DNA of 5,132 nt from Candidatus Stahliibacteriota bacterium (GTDB taxonomy: Bacteria > Hydrothermota > Tepidihabitantia > SM23-42): positions 1-5,132 of the forward strand of contig SOIY01000125.1 in the NCBI GenBank assembly GCA_004376785.1, written 5' to 3'. A program made the translations under genes and the position numbers. Under the pieces are notes generated by a model. It made no database searches. It had not been told where the DNA came from and saw only the letters and a list, made by a program, of their open reading frames with translations. This document shows, in pieces, positions 1-5,132 of the stretch; position 1 is the first letter of the stretch, and each line of letters opens with the position of its first letter.

Positions 1-266
1 ATAATTTCTGGTACTTCATAGGGATGGTTATTTTTTATATATATTTCAACCTTCTTATAATTTCTCTTCGTTGTTTTAATAAATGCACCATATTCAGGAT
101 TTTGCTCAATCTTGCCTTTCCAGATATAAATTGACGATAGTCTGAATATATTACCGCAGGCAACCATTCTATTTTTAACCAATCCTTTTATAATCCGCTT
201 TGCTGTTTTTAAATTTGGGAATGTTGTGTAAACTACAATAAAAGATGTTTTTATTGGAGTCTCCAC
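1..266 (-). CDS. cutA: CutA1-family divalent-cation tolerance protein (C-terminus outside window)
   Basis: This is a partial gene with 88 complete codons visible; it runs off the left edge. The translation shows the CutA1 pattern: an N-terminal beta strand (FIVVYTTFPN, residues 9-18), a helix, VACGN at 35-39, SIYIWKGKIE at 45-54, FIKTTKRNYKKVE at 62-74 and the family signature HPYEVPEI at 81-88. Known CutA1 proteins are about 100-115 residues and form cytoplasmic trimers with a ferredoxin-like fold, so roughly 20 residues are missing. The family is linked to divalent metal (copper) tolerance, but its biochemical role is not settled. The start is a GTG at 264-266; an in-frame TAA lies eight codons upstream and no ATG intervenes. 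No clear Shine-Dalgarno precedes it. The GTG lies inside the last codons of mgtE (16 nt overlap), which suggests one transcript and translational coupling. Family assignment is firm; the start is less certain. Confidence 0.9.
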   Translation of the reverse strand, partial: METPIKTSFIVVYTTFPNLKTAKRIIKGLVKNRMVACGNIFRLSSIYIWKGKIEQNPEYGAFIKTTKRNYKKVEIYIKNNHPYEVPEI

Positions 267-1594
267 AAGAGTAACATGGTAACATTAAAGTATATTAGAA
301 GCGCCGTTGTATCGAGGATTGTTGCAATTAGGGGTCCTGACATTAATGCGGGGTCAACACCCAATTTTTTAAATATTATTGGTAAGATACCACCAAGTGA
401 TGTTGCAATTATGATTGCAACGATCATTGCAATGGCAACGGTGAAGCCAAGCATTACATCACCCTGTAGAACAATTGCACGAAGCGCAGTTATTACACCG
501 GCAACAACACCCATTAAAATACCGATTAAAAATTCTTTCCTGATAACGCGCCAGATATCACTCAATTTGATTTCACCAGTAGCAAGACCTCTTACAACTA
601 CTGTTGCAGCCTGTGTACCAGCACTGCCGCTTGTGTTCATTAATATAGGTATGAAAAAACTCAATGTAACAATACTTGAGAGTAAGAATGAAAAGTGTTC
701 AAGAACACTTCCAGATATAAAACCTGCGAGGGCAAGAATGATTAGCCAGATAACACGCTTTTGAGCGACCCTGAACGGGCTTGCGGATAAATACTCATCA
801 GTTCCCCCGGCAGCGCCAAAGCGGTAAATATCTTCACTCGCCTCCTCTGTTATAACATCAAGAACATCATCAACTGTAATCACGCCCTTTAATCTGCCAA
901 GTTTATCCAAAACCGGTAAAGATGGTTCGTCATACTTTTCAAAAACGTGGGTAACATCTTCCTGGTCCATATCCAAAACAACGCTAAGGATATGTGTGTC
1001 CATTACTGTTGAGACTTTCCTTCGAGGATTTGTTGTTAACAAATCTTTTAATGGAATCGTTCCCTGTAAGCGATTCATTTTATCAATAACATATATATTC
1101 TGTATAAAATCTATATCCTTAGCTTTATTTCTTAATTCTTTAAAAACATATCCTATTTTCACATCTTCAGGAACAGTAATATAATCAGTGGTCATTAATC
1201 CACCAGCAGTATTTTCTTTATAGGCAAGAAGCTCCCGCGTTCTTTTTTGTTCATCTTCCTCAAGTAAGGGAATTAATTTTTCAGTTTCCTCATTGGGCAA
1301 GATGGCAAAAAGGTCAGTGCGGTCATCAGGTGACATTTCGTTCAGAATAGCTTTTTTCTTTTCAATAGATATATTATTCAGGATTTCAATCATTTGGTCT
1401 TCTTTTAAAAATTCAAAAATGTCGGTTGCGAATTTTATTTCTAATGCGTTAAATAGTATTAGCTGTTCATTAAGGGTCAGTTCTGACCATATCTCAGCAA
1501 TGTCGGCAGGTTCAAAATATGAAACTACTTTTCTTATTGGACGTTTTTTCTTGGAGGAGATTAACTCCTTAATCTCTGGTAGAATGACTCGCAT
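251..1594 (-). CDS. mgtE: Magnesium transporter MgtE
   Basis: This encodes a 447-residue MgtE-type Mg2+ channel of the inner membrane. By family knowledge it is a homodimer gated by cytoplasmic Mg2+. The domain order is standard: a helical N domain (about 1-128), tandem CBS domains (about 129-250, with AGGLMTTDY at 130-138 and GVITVDDVLDVITEEASEDI at 237-256), a connecting plug helix, and five TM segments (about 282-301, 302-320, 354-375, 382-408, 416-444). The pore motifs NTSGSAGTQAAT (320-331) and GVDPALMSGPLIATILDTT (412-430) are present, including the TM5 aspartate (D428) equivalent to the Mg2+-binding Asp of Thermus MgtE. I chose the ATG at 1592-1594. A start at 1681 is also open in frame, but its extra 29 residues are encoded partly by repeat element A and match nothing in the family, whereas 447 aa matches the usual ~450. 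No good Shine-Dalgarno precedes the chosen ATG, and a candidate promoter lies immediately upstream. cutA follows with an overlap. Confidence 0.95.
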   Translation of the reverse strand: MRVILPEIKELISSKKKRPIRKVVSYFEPADIAEIWSELTLNEQLILFNALEIKFATDIFEFLKEDQMIEILNNISIEKKKAILNEMSPDDRTDLFAILPNEETEKLIPLLEEDEQKRTRELLAYKENTAGGLMTTDYITVPEDVKIGYVFKELRNKAKDIDFIQNIYVIDKMNRLQGTIPLKDLLTTNPRRKVSTVMDTHILSVVLDMDQEDVTHVFEKYDEPSLPVLDKLGRLKGVITVDDVLDVITEEASEDIYRFGAAGGTDEYLSASPFRVAQKRVIWLIILALAGFISGSVLEHFSFLLSSIVTLSFFIPILMNTSGSAGTQAATVVVRGLATGEIKLSDIWRVIRKEFLIGILMGVVAGVITALRAIVLQGDVMLGFTVAIAMIVAIIIATSLGGILPIIFKKLGVDPALMSGPLIATILDTTALLIYFNVTMLLLWRLQ

Positions 1595-1599
1595 AAAAT

Positions 1600-1627
1600 A
1601 GTTTATTCTAAAAATTGATATAGTCAA
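1600..1627 (-). promoter_or_regulatory. Candidate mgtE promoter, possibly leaderless
   Basis: On the minus strand, TTGACT (1627-1622, 5/6 to the -35 consensus) and TAAACT (1605-1600, 4/6 to the -10) are separated by 16 bp. A transcript would start at about 1593-1594, on or next to the mgtE ATG, giving a leaderless mRNA. This fits the absence of a Shine-Dalgarno there. It also leaves no room for an Mg2+-sensing M-box leader. The site lies 10 bp from the end of repeat element A. The -10 match is modest, so this remains a hypothesis. Confidence 0.4.
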
Positions 1628-1636
1628 TAGTTGCAA

Positions 1637-1744
1637 ACCCCGCACCTTGTTCTTCAAAATGTGGCGTTCTAACAATATCATACTGAAGGGTCAAACATAA
1701 ACTGTGCGTAAAACCATAAGCAAGAATCGAACAAGGTGCGGGGT
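1637..1744. repeat. Inverted-repeat (MITE-like) element, copy A
   Basis: This is a 108 bp unit bounded by ACCCCGCACCTTGTTC (1637-1652) and its exact reverse complement GAACAAGGTGCGGGGT (1729-1744). The 76 bp interior has no open frame of interest. Copy B at 2822-2930 has the same termini and nearly the same length (108 versus 109 bp). The interiors are largely diverged, apart from a weak shared stretch before the right arm (TGCGTA, then a CAT-AAGCAA-like run), which puts both copies in the same orientation. Conserved ends, a variable middle and no coding capacity fit a non-autonomous transposable element moved in trans. No clear target-site duplication is visible. The closing stem could also fold in RNA, but there is no U-tract, so an ordinary terminator is unlikely. 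Confidence 0.75.
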
Positions 1745-1784
1745 AAAAAGGCAGTAGAAGGCGATAAACGGCAAGAATGAAATG

Positions 1785-1812
1785 TTGACAATTATTATTT
1801 GTTCGGTATAAT
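1785..1812 (+). promoter_or_regulatory. Consensus sigma-70-type promoter of phzF
   Basis: TTGACA (1785-1790) and TATAAT (1807-1812), both 6/6 to consensus, are separated by 16 bp. The predicted transcription start is about 1818-1820, giving a leader of roughly 77 nt before the phzF ATG at 1896. No riboswitch-like fold or terminator is apparent in that leader. The promoter begins 40 bp after the right end of element A and points away from it. An exact two-box match at permitted spacing upstream of a gene with a good ribosome binding site makes this a strong prediction. Confidence 0.8.
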
Positions 1813-1880
1813 GTAATAGTGAATAAAGCAATAAAACGTGACGGTTTAGCAAATCTGCGAATGAGATTTATCATTAATAT

Positions 1881-1889
1881 AAGGAGAGG
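1881..1889 (+). promoter_or_regulatory. phzF ribosome binding site
   Basis: AAGGAGAGG lies 6 nt before the ATG at 1896 and fixes that codon as the start. The encoded N-terminus (MCWLNARR) is a few residues longer than the typical family start, which usually begins just before the first beta strand, so this site is what decides the call. Confidence 0.8.
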
Positions 1890-1895
1890 ACAAAT

Positions 1896-2822
1896 ATGTG
1901 CTGGCTGAACGCAAGGCGGATTAGTACTTTTACGAATGATCCTTATGCTGGAAATCCAGCGTGGGTAGTGATTAGTGTTGATGCACCACAAGATGAGAAG
2001 AGGCTTCAAATATTAGCAAGCGAATTGAATCCAGTTTCAGATACTGTTTTTGTCTTCTCGGGAACAGAGAGCTCTGATGTTTATCTCCGCTTTTTCAGCC
2101 AATCTGAAGAGATAAATTTTTCCGGGCACGGAACAATAGCAGCATATCATGCACTGGAATCTGAGGATTTAATTAAATTCACTGAGCCAATTACCCTGGT
2201 CAGGCAGAAAACAAGAACTGGTATTCAACACATTGAGCTGCGGATAAAGGATAAAAAAATTGAAAGGGTTACTGTTTCCTTACCAGTGCCACAATTTATA
2301 AGTATGCCGCTTGAAGTAAAATCAATATCGAGATTTCTTGGCATTTCACCTATTGATATTTTAAATGCTGCATGTCCAATAGGAGTTGTTGCATTGTCGG
2401 GATGTAGTGATATTGTTGTTCCAGTAAAATCGTGCGATTTTCTTTTAAATATTGAACCAAATTTCCAGTTAATAAAAGATTATTGTGCTCAGTTTCATTT
2501 AACCGGAATTGTTGTTTATTGTCTTGACACACTGGATAAGAATAATACAGCCCATATGCGACATTTTGCTCCTGCCATCGGCATAAATGAAGACCCGGTG
2601 TCAGGTGCAGGAAGTGCCTCATTAGGTTGTTATTTACTCCATAACCGCATTGTTCCAATTGAAGAAATGACTCGAATGCTTGTAGAACAGGGTTGTTCTA
2701 TGAAGAGGCCTGGTCTTGTTTATATACATGTCTATACTCATAAAAATCAAATACTAAAGGTTTCATTTGGTGGCCAGGGTGTTGTAACTTTTGAAGGCCA
2801 GGTATTATTACCCCGGGGGTAA
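1896..2822 (+). CDS. PhzF-family isomerase-like protein
   Basis: This encodes a 308-residue cytoplasmic protein of the PhzF / diaminopimelate-epimerase-fold superfamily. The family usually runs about 260-310 aa, so this looks full length. Visible landmarks are FTNDPYAGNPAWVV (12-25, the family GNP motif), the catalytic-residue region ELNPVSDTVFV (43-53), RFFSQSEEINFSGHGTIAA (65-83, with GH corresponding to the conserved His78), and HFAPAIGINEDPVSGAGSASLG (223-244, with conserved Asp233). In PhzF of Pseudomonas the catalytic acid is a Glu in an N-L-S-E context; here the aligned residue appears to be Asp49, with one extra residue before it. The physiological substrate of most homologs (such as E. 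coli YddE) is unknown, and no phenazine genes are present, so phenazine synthesis should not be inferred. It is a single-gene unit with its own promoter and ribosome site. The last residues (PRG) and the stop codon lie at the edge of repeat element B, just past the usual family C-terminal strand. Confidence 0.9.
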   Translation: MCWLNARRISTFTNDPYAGNPAWVVISVDAPQDEKRLQILASELNPVSDTVFVFSGTESSDVYLRFFSQSEEINFSGHGTIAAYHALESEDLIKFTEPITLVRQKTRTGIQHIELRIKDKKIERVTVSLPVPQFISMPLEVKSISRFLGISPIDILNAACPIGVVALSGCSDIVVPVKSCDFLLNIEPNFQLIKDYCAQFHLTGIVVYCLDTLDKNNTAHMRHFAPAIGINEDPVSGAGSASLGCYLLHNRIVPIEEMTRMLVEQGCSMKRPGLVYIHVYTHKNQILKVSFGGQGVVTFEGQVLLPRG

Positions 2823-2930
2823 CCCCGCACCTTGTTCGGCATAAGTATGCAGATAAACTACTATTTATTCTTGGGGTTCTACAGAATGCGTAATTAATGC
2901 GTACACATTAAGCAAAACAAGGTGCGGGGT
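2822..2930. repeat. Inverted-repeat (MITE-like) element, copy B
   Basis: This 109 bp unit has the left arm ACCCCGCACCTTGTTC (2822-2837), identical to copy A, and the right arm AAACAAGGTGCGGGGT (2915-2930), which differs from a perfect complement at one base. Including one flanking base on each side, the arms pair over 17 positions. Inside is a small palindrome, GCATAAGTATGC (2839-2850), and a direct repeat of AATGCGTA (2884-2891 and 2896-2903). The interior is mostly unlike copy A except near the right arm. The element starts on the last base of the phzF stop codon and ends 32 bp before the transporter ATG, filling nearly all the intergenic space. GGGG-TAA-CCCC across its left junction is a short extra inverted repeat. 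Confidence 0.75.
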
Positions 2931-2957
2931 TGACACCTACATCTGTCTGGAGATAAT
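2930..2957 (+). promoter_or_regulatory. Candidate transporter promoter spanning the element B boundary
   Basis: TTGACA (2930-2935, 6/6) and GATAAT (2952-2957, 5/6) are 16 bp apart. The first T of the -35 box is the last base of element B. The predicted start point, about 2963-2965, coincides with the ATG at 2963, which would make the mRNA leaderless. The alternative reading is that GGAG (2949-2952), 10 nt before the ATG, is a Shine-Dalgarno site. It overlaps the -10 box and could only be used if transcription came from further upstream, for example read-through from phzF. Confidence 0.5.
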
Positions 2958-2962
2958 TTCCT

Positions 2963-4423
2963 ATGCGAGATATTTGGGAAAGTAGGACTTCATTTATCTT
3001 AGCATCAATAGGTTCAGCCATAGGTCTGGGCAATATCTGGCGTTTTCCCTATGTGTGTTATGAAAACGGCGGCGGGGCTTTTTTAATACCCTATCTCATT
3101 GCACTTCTTACAACAGGTATCCCATTAATGGTTCTTGAGTTTTCCATCGGACACAAATTCGCCAAACCGGCGCCAATGGCACTGGGCAGTATTAAAAAGG
3201 GGTTTGAAGTGCTTGGTTGGTTCGCCCTGCTCATCGGTTTTGGTATCGTGACATACTATGCAGTTGTAATGGCTTGGTGCTTTAATTATCTCGGTTATTC
3301 CTTTAATCTTGCATGGGGGCAGGATACTCAGGCATTTTTCTTTAATCAGTTTTTAAAGATTTCTGAATCGCCAATGCAGCTGGGAGGAGTCCAGTGGATG
3401 ATAGTTCTGGGTTTGGTTCTGACCTGGATTTTTGTCATTGCCGCTATTTGGAAGGGTCCAAAGACAGTTGGCAAAGTAGTTTACTACACTGTTATTATCC
3501 CTTGGATTATTTTGATTGTGTTAGTTATTAGAGGAGTAACACTTCCTGGCGCACTTGAAGGTTTGAAATTCTATCTCACACCGCAATTTAGTGCATTGCT
3601 CAATTACAAAGTATGGCTTGCAGCGTATTCTCAGGTCTTCTTTTCGCTCACTATCGGCTTTGGTGTTCAAATCACCTATGCCAGTTTTTTGAAAAAGAAA
3701 TCCGATATTGTGAACAATGCATTCATTGTCAGCCTTGCAAATAACGCAACGTCTTTTGTTGGTGGTATCGCAGTATTTTCAGTCCTTGGATACTATGCTC
3801 AACAGACTGGTTTGCCGGTGAGTGAAGTGGTAAAATCAGGGCCGCATCTTGCATTTGTTACTTATCCGACAATAATAAGTTTATTACCAGTTGGGGCGAG
3901 CATTTTCGGTATTCTATTTTTCCTGATGCTTCTCACCCTGGGTATTGATTCAGCCTTTTCACTGGTTGAAGCTGGTGCCGCTTCAGTGATTCATAAATTT
4001 AAGGTAAAACGTATTCATGCGAACATTGGTTTTGGTATTATCGCTCTTTTGATCGGCATTGTCTATACAACAAAAAGCGGTCTGTACTGGCTCGATATTG
4101 TTGATTATTTCATGAACAACTATGGACTGCTTGTTGTTGGTATATTACAGTGTATTGCCATTGGGTACTTTTATAATTACAGAAAAATGAGAGAATATGC
4201 GAACAGTAAATCTGATTTCGCGATCGGACCCTGGTGGGATTTCTGTGTCAAGTACTTAACACCTATTGTTGTTGGTTTTCTATTTATCACGAGTATTGTC
4301 GATCGTGTTAGCACATCCTATGGTGGATATTCCCGATTTGCTGAATTCCTGGGTGGTTGGTTGATTTTGATTATCTTTATCGTAGTTGCTGTCATTCTTT
4401 ATAAGAAGAAGGGGAGAGAATAA
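2963..4423 (+). CDS. Sodium:neurotransmitter symporter (NSS/SNF) family transporter
   Basis: This encodes a 486-residue, 12-TM inner-membrane carrier of the LeuT-fold NSS family, which couples Na+ entry to uptake, in bacteria usually of amino acids. TM1 carries the hallmark GSAIGLGNIWRFPY (17-30), followed by ENGGGAFLIPYL (34-45). By comparison with LeuT, N24 and N260 match the Na1 ligands N27 and N286; S228 replaces T254; Y99 matches substrate-gating Y108; F227 matches F253; R27 and E59 match R30 and E62. Gly21 occupies the position of the monoamine-binding Asp of SERT/DAT, arguing for an amino acid substrate. TM8 reads LTLGIDSAFSLVEA (324-337), with Asp329-Ser330 at Na2, where LeuT has Thr-Ser. 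TM11 (about 431-450) and TM12 (about 463-480) are intact, and the tail is KKKGRE. The exact substrate cannot be read from sequence. The stop codon overlaps the start of a 30-aa membrane protein, probably its small subunit. It lies 140 nt after phzF and probably has its own promoter. Confidence 0.95.
   Translation: MRDIWESRTSFILASIGSAIGLGNIWRFPYVCYENGGGAFLIPYLIALLTTGIPLMVLEFSIGHKFAKPAPMALGSIKKGFEVLGWFALLIGFGIVTYYAVVMAWCFNYLGYSFNLAWGQDTQAFFFNQFLKISESPMQLGGVQWMIVLGLVLTWIFVIAAIWKGPKTVGKVVYYTVIIPWIILIVLVIRGVTLPGALEGLKFYLTPQFSALLNYKVWLAAYSQVFFSLTIGFGVQITYASFLKKKSDIVNNAFIVSLANNATSFVGGIAVFSVLGYYAQQTGLPVSEVVKSGPHLAFVTYPTIISLLPVGASIFGILFFLMLLTLGIDSAFSLVEAGAASVIHKFKVKRIHANIGFGIIALLIGIVYTTKSGLYWLDIVDYFMNNYGLLVVGILQCIAIGYFYNYRKMREYANSKSDFAIGPWWDFCVKYLTPIVVGFLFITSIVDRVSTSYGGYSRFAEFLGGWLILIIFIVVAVILYKKKGRE
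4411..4416 (+). promoter_or_regulatory. Ribosome binding site inside the transporter gene for the small downstream ORF
   Basis: GGGGAG, within the final Lys-Gly-Arg codons of the transporter, lies 6 nt before the ATG at 4423. It is a better Shine-Dalgarno than the one before the transporter itself and supports translation of the 30-codon ORF that follows. Confidence 0.65.
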
Positions 4424-4515
4424 TGCCAATTTCTGCATGGATAATGTTCGGGGTTGCGGTGCTAATTCTTTTTGGCGGTATTGTACTGTGCCTGTTTAAA
4501 ATGAAAAAAAAATAG
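4423..4515 (+). CDS. 30-aa single-TM protein, likely MetS-like small subunit of the NSS transporter
   Basis: The ORF begins in TAATG, sharing one base with the transporter stop, and has a good ribosome site 6 nt upstream. Its product starts MPISAWIMFGVAVLILFGG and ends with KMKKK: a short polar start, one hydrophobic helix (about residues 6-25, with a Gly-Gly pair at 18-19) and a basic tail expected to stay cytoplasmic. The pattern of a small-residue N-terminus, a first-third IM pair and a central GG resembles the MetS / MaAIMP small-subunit family. Members of that family are encoded directly after NSS carriers and are required for transport in Corynebacterium MetPS. At 30 residues it is shorter than Corynebacterium MetS. 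Position, overlap and composition make a real gene likely; membership in that specific family is inference. Its last three Lys codons and stop form part of the convergent terminator. Confidence 0.75.
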   Translation: MPISAWIMFGVAVLILFGGIVLCLFKMKKK

Positions 4516-4561
4516 GAGCCGGTTCTAAAAATACAATATCATCTATTAGAACCGACTCCTA
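4504..4561 (-). terminator. Rho-independent terminator for the fumarase gene, partly bidirectional
   Basis: The arms TAGGAGCCGGTTCTAA (4513-4528) and TTAGAACCGACTCCTA (4546-4561) form a 16-position stem with a 17-nt loop. The single non-Watson-Crick position is C-A in plus-strand RNA but a G-U wobble in minus-strand RNA. On the minus strand the stem is followed directly by nine U (4512-4504), a textbook intrinsic terminator located 4 nt past the fumarase stop. On the plus strand the nearest T run (4578-4584) is 16 nt beyond the stem, so termination of the transporter unit is probably weaker. Confidence 0.88.
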
Positions 4562-4565
4562 ATAT

Positions 4566-5120
4566 CTATTTTCGATATTTTTTTGTACCTTCTTCATAGA
4601 GATCGCCGCCGTGTGCATCATTAGCGACGATGACTGGAAAGTCTTCAACCTCGAGTTCCCTGATTGCTTCAGGACCGAGATCTTCATAGGCGATTATCTT
4701 GACTGCCTTAATATTTTTGGAAATCAGGGCAGCCGCACCACCCGTTGCAGCAAAGTAAACAGCCTTATGTTTTTCCATAGCTCCGCGTACTTCTTTTGAA
4801 CGGGTACCTTTACCAATCATCCCTTTTAGACCAAGTAAGAGAAGAGCCGGCGTATAAGGATCGCAGCGCCCAGAGGTCGTAGGTCCAGCCGGACCGATAA
4901 TGTAACCGGGTTTTGCAGGTGCTGGTCCAACATAATATATGATTTGTCCTTTTATATCGAAAGGAAGGGATTCGCCTTTCTGGATAAGATCGATGAGGCG
5001 CTTGTGTGCTGCATCTCGTGCAGTATATATCTTGCCGGTGATGAGTACACTATCGCCAATTTTTAAGTTCTGAACATCCTCATCAGAAAGCGGGGTTTTT
5101 ATTTTGATGGATTCAGCCAT
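4566..5120 (-). CDS. Class I fumarate hydratase, beta subunit (Fe-S hydro-lyase C-terminal domain)
   Basis: This 184-residue protein matches the separate beta subunit of [4Fe-4S] class I fumarases and L-tartrate dehydratases (TtdB/FumB-type C-terminal domain). With the alpha subunit it interconverts fumarate and malate in the cytoplasm. Landmarks are ITGKIYTARDAAHKR (27-41), GPAGPTTSGRCDPYTP (76-91), GLKGMIGKGTR (97-107), YFAATGGAAAL (122-132) and AYEDLGPEAIRELEVEDFP (144-162). Length and motif order are complete. Cys86 sits where many relatives have Met in the GR-x-D motif. The Fe-S cluster is carried by the alpha subunit, which normally lies immediately upstream. Here the last bases of the window (TAAGGAGG on the minus strand) give a strong Shine-Dalgarno (5125-5130, 4 nt from the ATG) and could include the alpha-subunit stop, but that cannot be confirmed. 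Tartrate dehydratase beta is the alternative; the LGPEAIRELEVEDFP type favours fumarase. Confidence 0.92.
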   Translation of the reverse strand: MAESIKIKTPLSDEDVQNLKIGDSVLITGKIYTARDAAHKRLIDLIQKGESLPFDIKGQIIYYVGPAPAKPGYIIGPAGPTTSGRCDPYTPALLLLGLKGMIGKGTRSKEVRGAMEKHKAVYFAATGGAAALISKNIKAVKIIAYEDLGPEAIRELEVEDFPVIVANDAHGGDLYEEGTKKYRK

Positions 5121-5132
5121 AATGCCTCCTTA

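Noticed and set aside
276..764. Plus-strand open frame opposite mgtE
   Set aside because: It is the complement of the conserved MgtE membrane domain; its hydrophobic content simply mirrors mgtE codons.
1595..1681. 29-residue N-terminal extension of MgtE (start at 1681)
   Set aside because: The extension is encoded partly by repeat element A, has no ribosome site, does not resemble the family, and would make the protein longer than the usual ~450 residues.
1637..1744. Element arms as an ordinary intrinsic terminator
   Set aside because: The loop is about 76 nt and no U-tract follows either arm in either direction.
1819..1908. GTG-started 30-codon ORF overlapping the phzF start, as a possible leader peptide
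   Set aside because: It begins near the predicted transcription start but has no ribosome site, no regulatory codon run and no attenuator hairpin, and its product is not recognisable. Chance is the simpler explanation.
1608..2009. Minus-strand open frame across the mgtE-phzF gap
   Set aside because: It crosses repeat element A, two promoters and the phzF 5' end, and its product has no family features.
1896..2822. PhzF-family gene as evidence of phenazine synthesis
   Set aside because: No other phenazine gene is present, and most members of this family work outside that pathway.
1637..2930. Repeated 16-mers as a CRISPR array
   Set aside because: The units alternate in orientation, only two pairs exist, they are more than 1 kb apart with a gene between, and no cas genes are present.

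Overview
This 5.1 kb window comes from an AT-rich bacterial chromosome. It carries five recognisable protein genes plus one very small gene. Consensus-like -35/-10 boxes and Shine-Dalgarno sites point to a bacterium. The two-subunit (class I) type of fumarase and a sodium-coupled amino acid carrier would suit an anaerobe, possibly an uncultured candidate-phylum lineage. That placement is inference; no marker gene here fixes the taxonomy.

Layout, left to right. (1) Minus strand, 1-1594: mgtE (Mg2+ channel/transporter), then cutA, which starts inside the mgtE 3' end and runs off the left edge. Both proteins concern divalent metals. (2) 1595-1895 has no gene. It holds a candidate mgtE promoter, a 108 bp inverted-repeat element (copy A, 1637-1744) and a perfect consensus promoter driving phzF. 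(3) Plus strand, 1896-2822: a PhzF-family isomerase-like protein. Its stop codon touches a second copy of the element (copy B, 2822-2930). (4) Plus strand, 2963-4515: a 12-TM sodium:neurotransmitter-symporter-family carrier and an overlapping 30-residue single-TM protein resembling the MetS-type small subunit of such carriers. (5) A convergent hairpin terminator at 4504-4561. (6) Minus strand, 4566-5120: the beta subunit of class I fumarate hydratase, whose alpha subunit is presumably just outside the right edge.

The most unusual structure is the pair of ~109 bp elements with nearly identical 16 bp termini (ACCCCGCACCTTGTTC and its complement) but diverged interiors. They lie in the same orientation on either side of phzF, and candidate promoters point outward from them. 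At copy B the -35 box of the transporter spans the element boundary. They look like non-autonomous, MITE-like elements that have shaped the local promoters, or that flank phzF as a cassette. Two smaller points also stand out: the tiny carrier subunit, and its Lys-Lys-Lys codons serving as the U-tract of the opposite-strand terminator.
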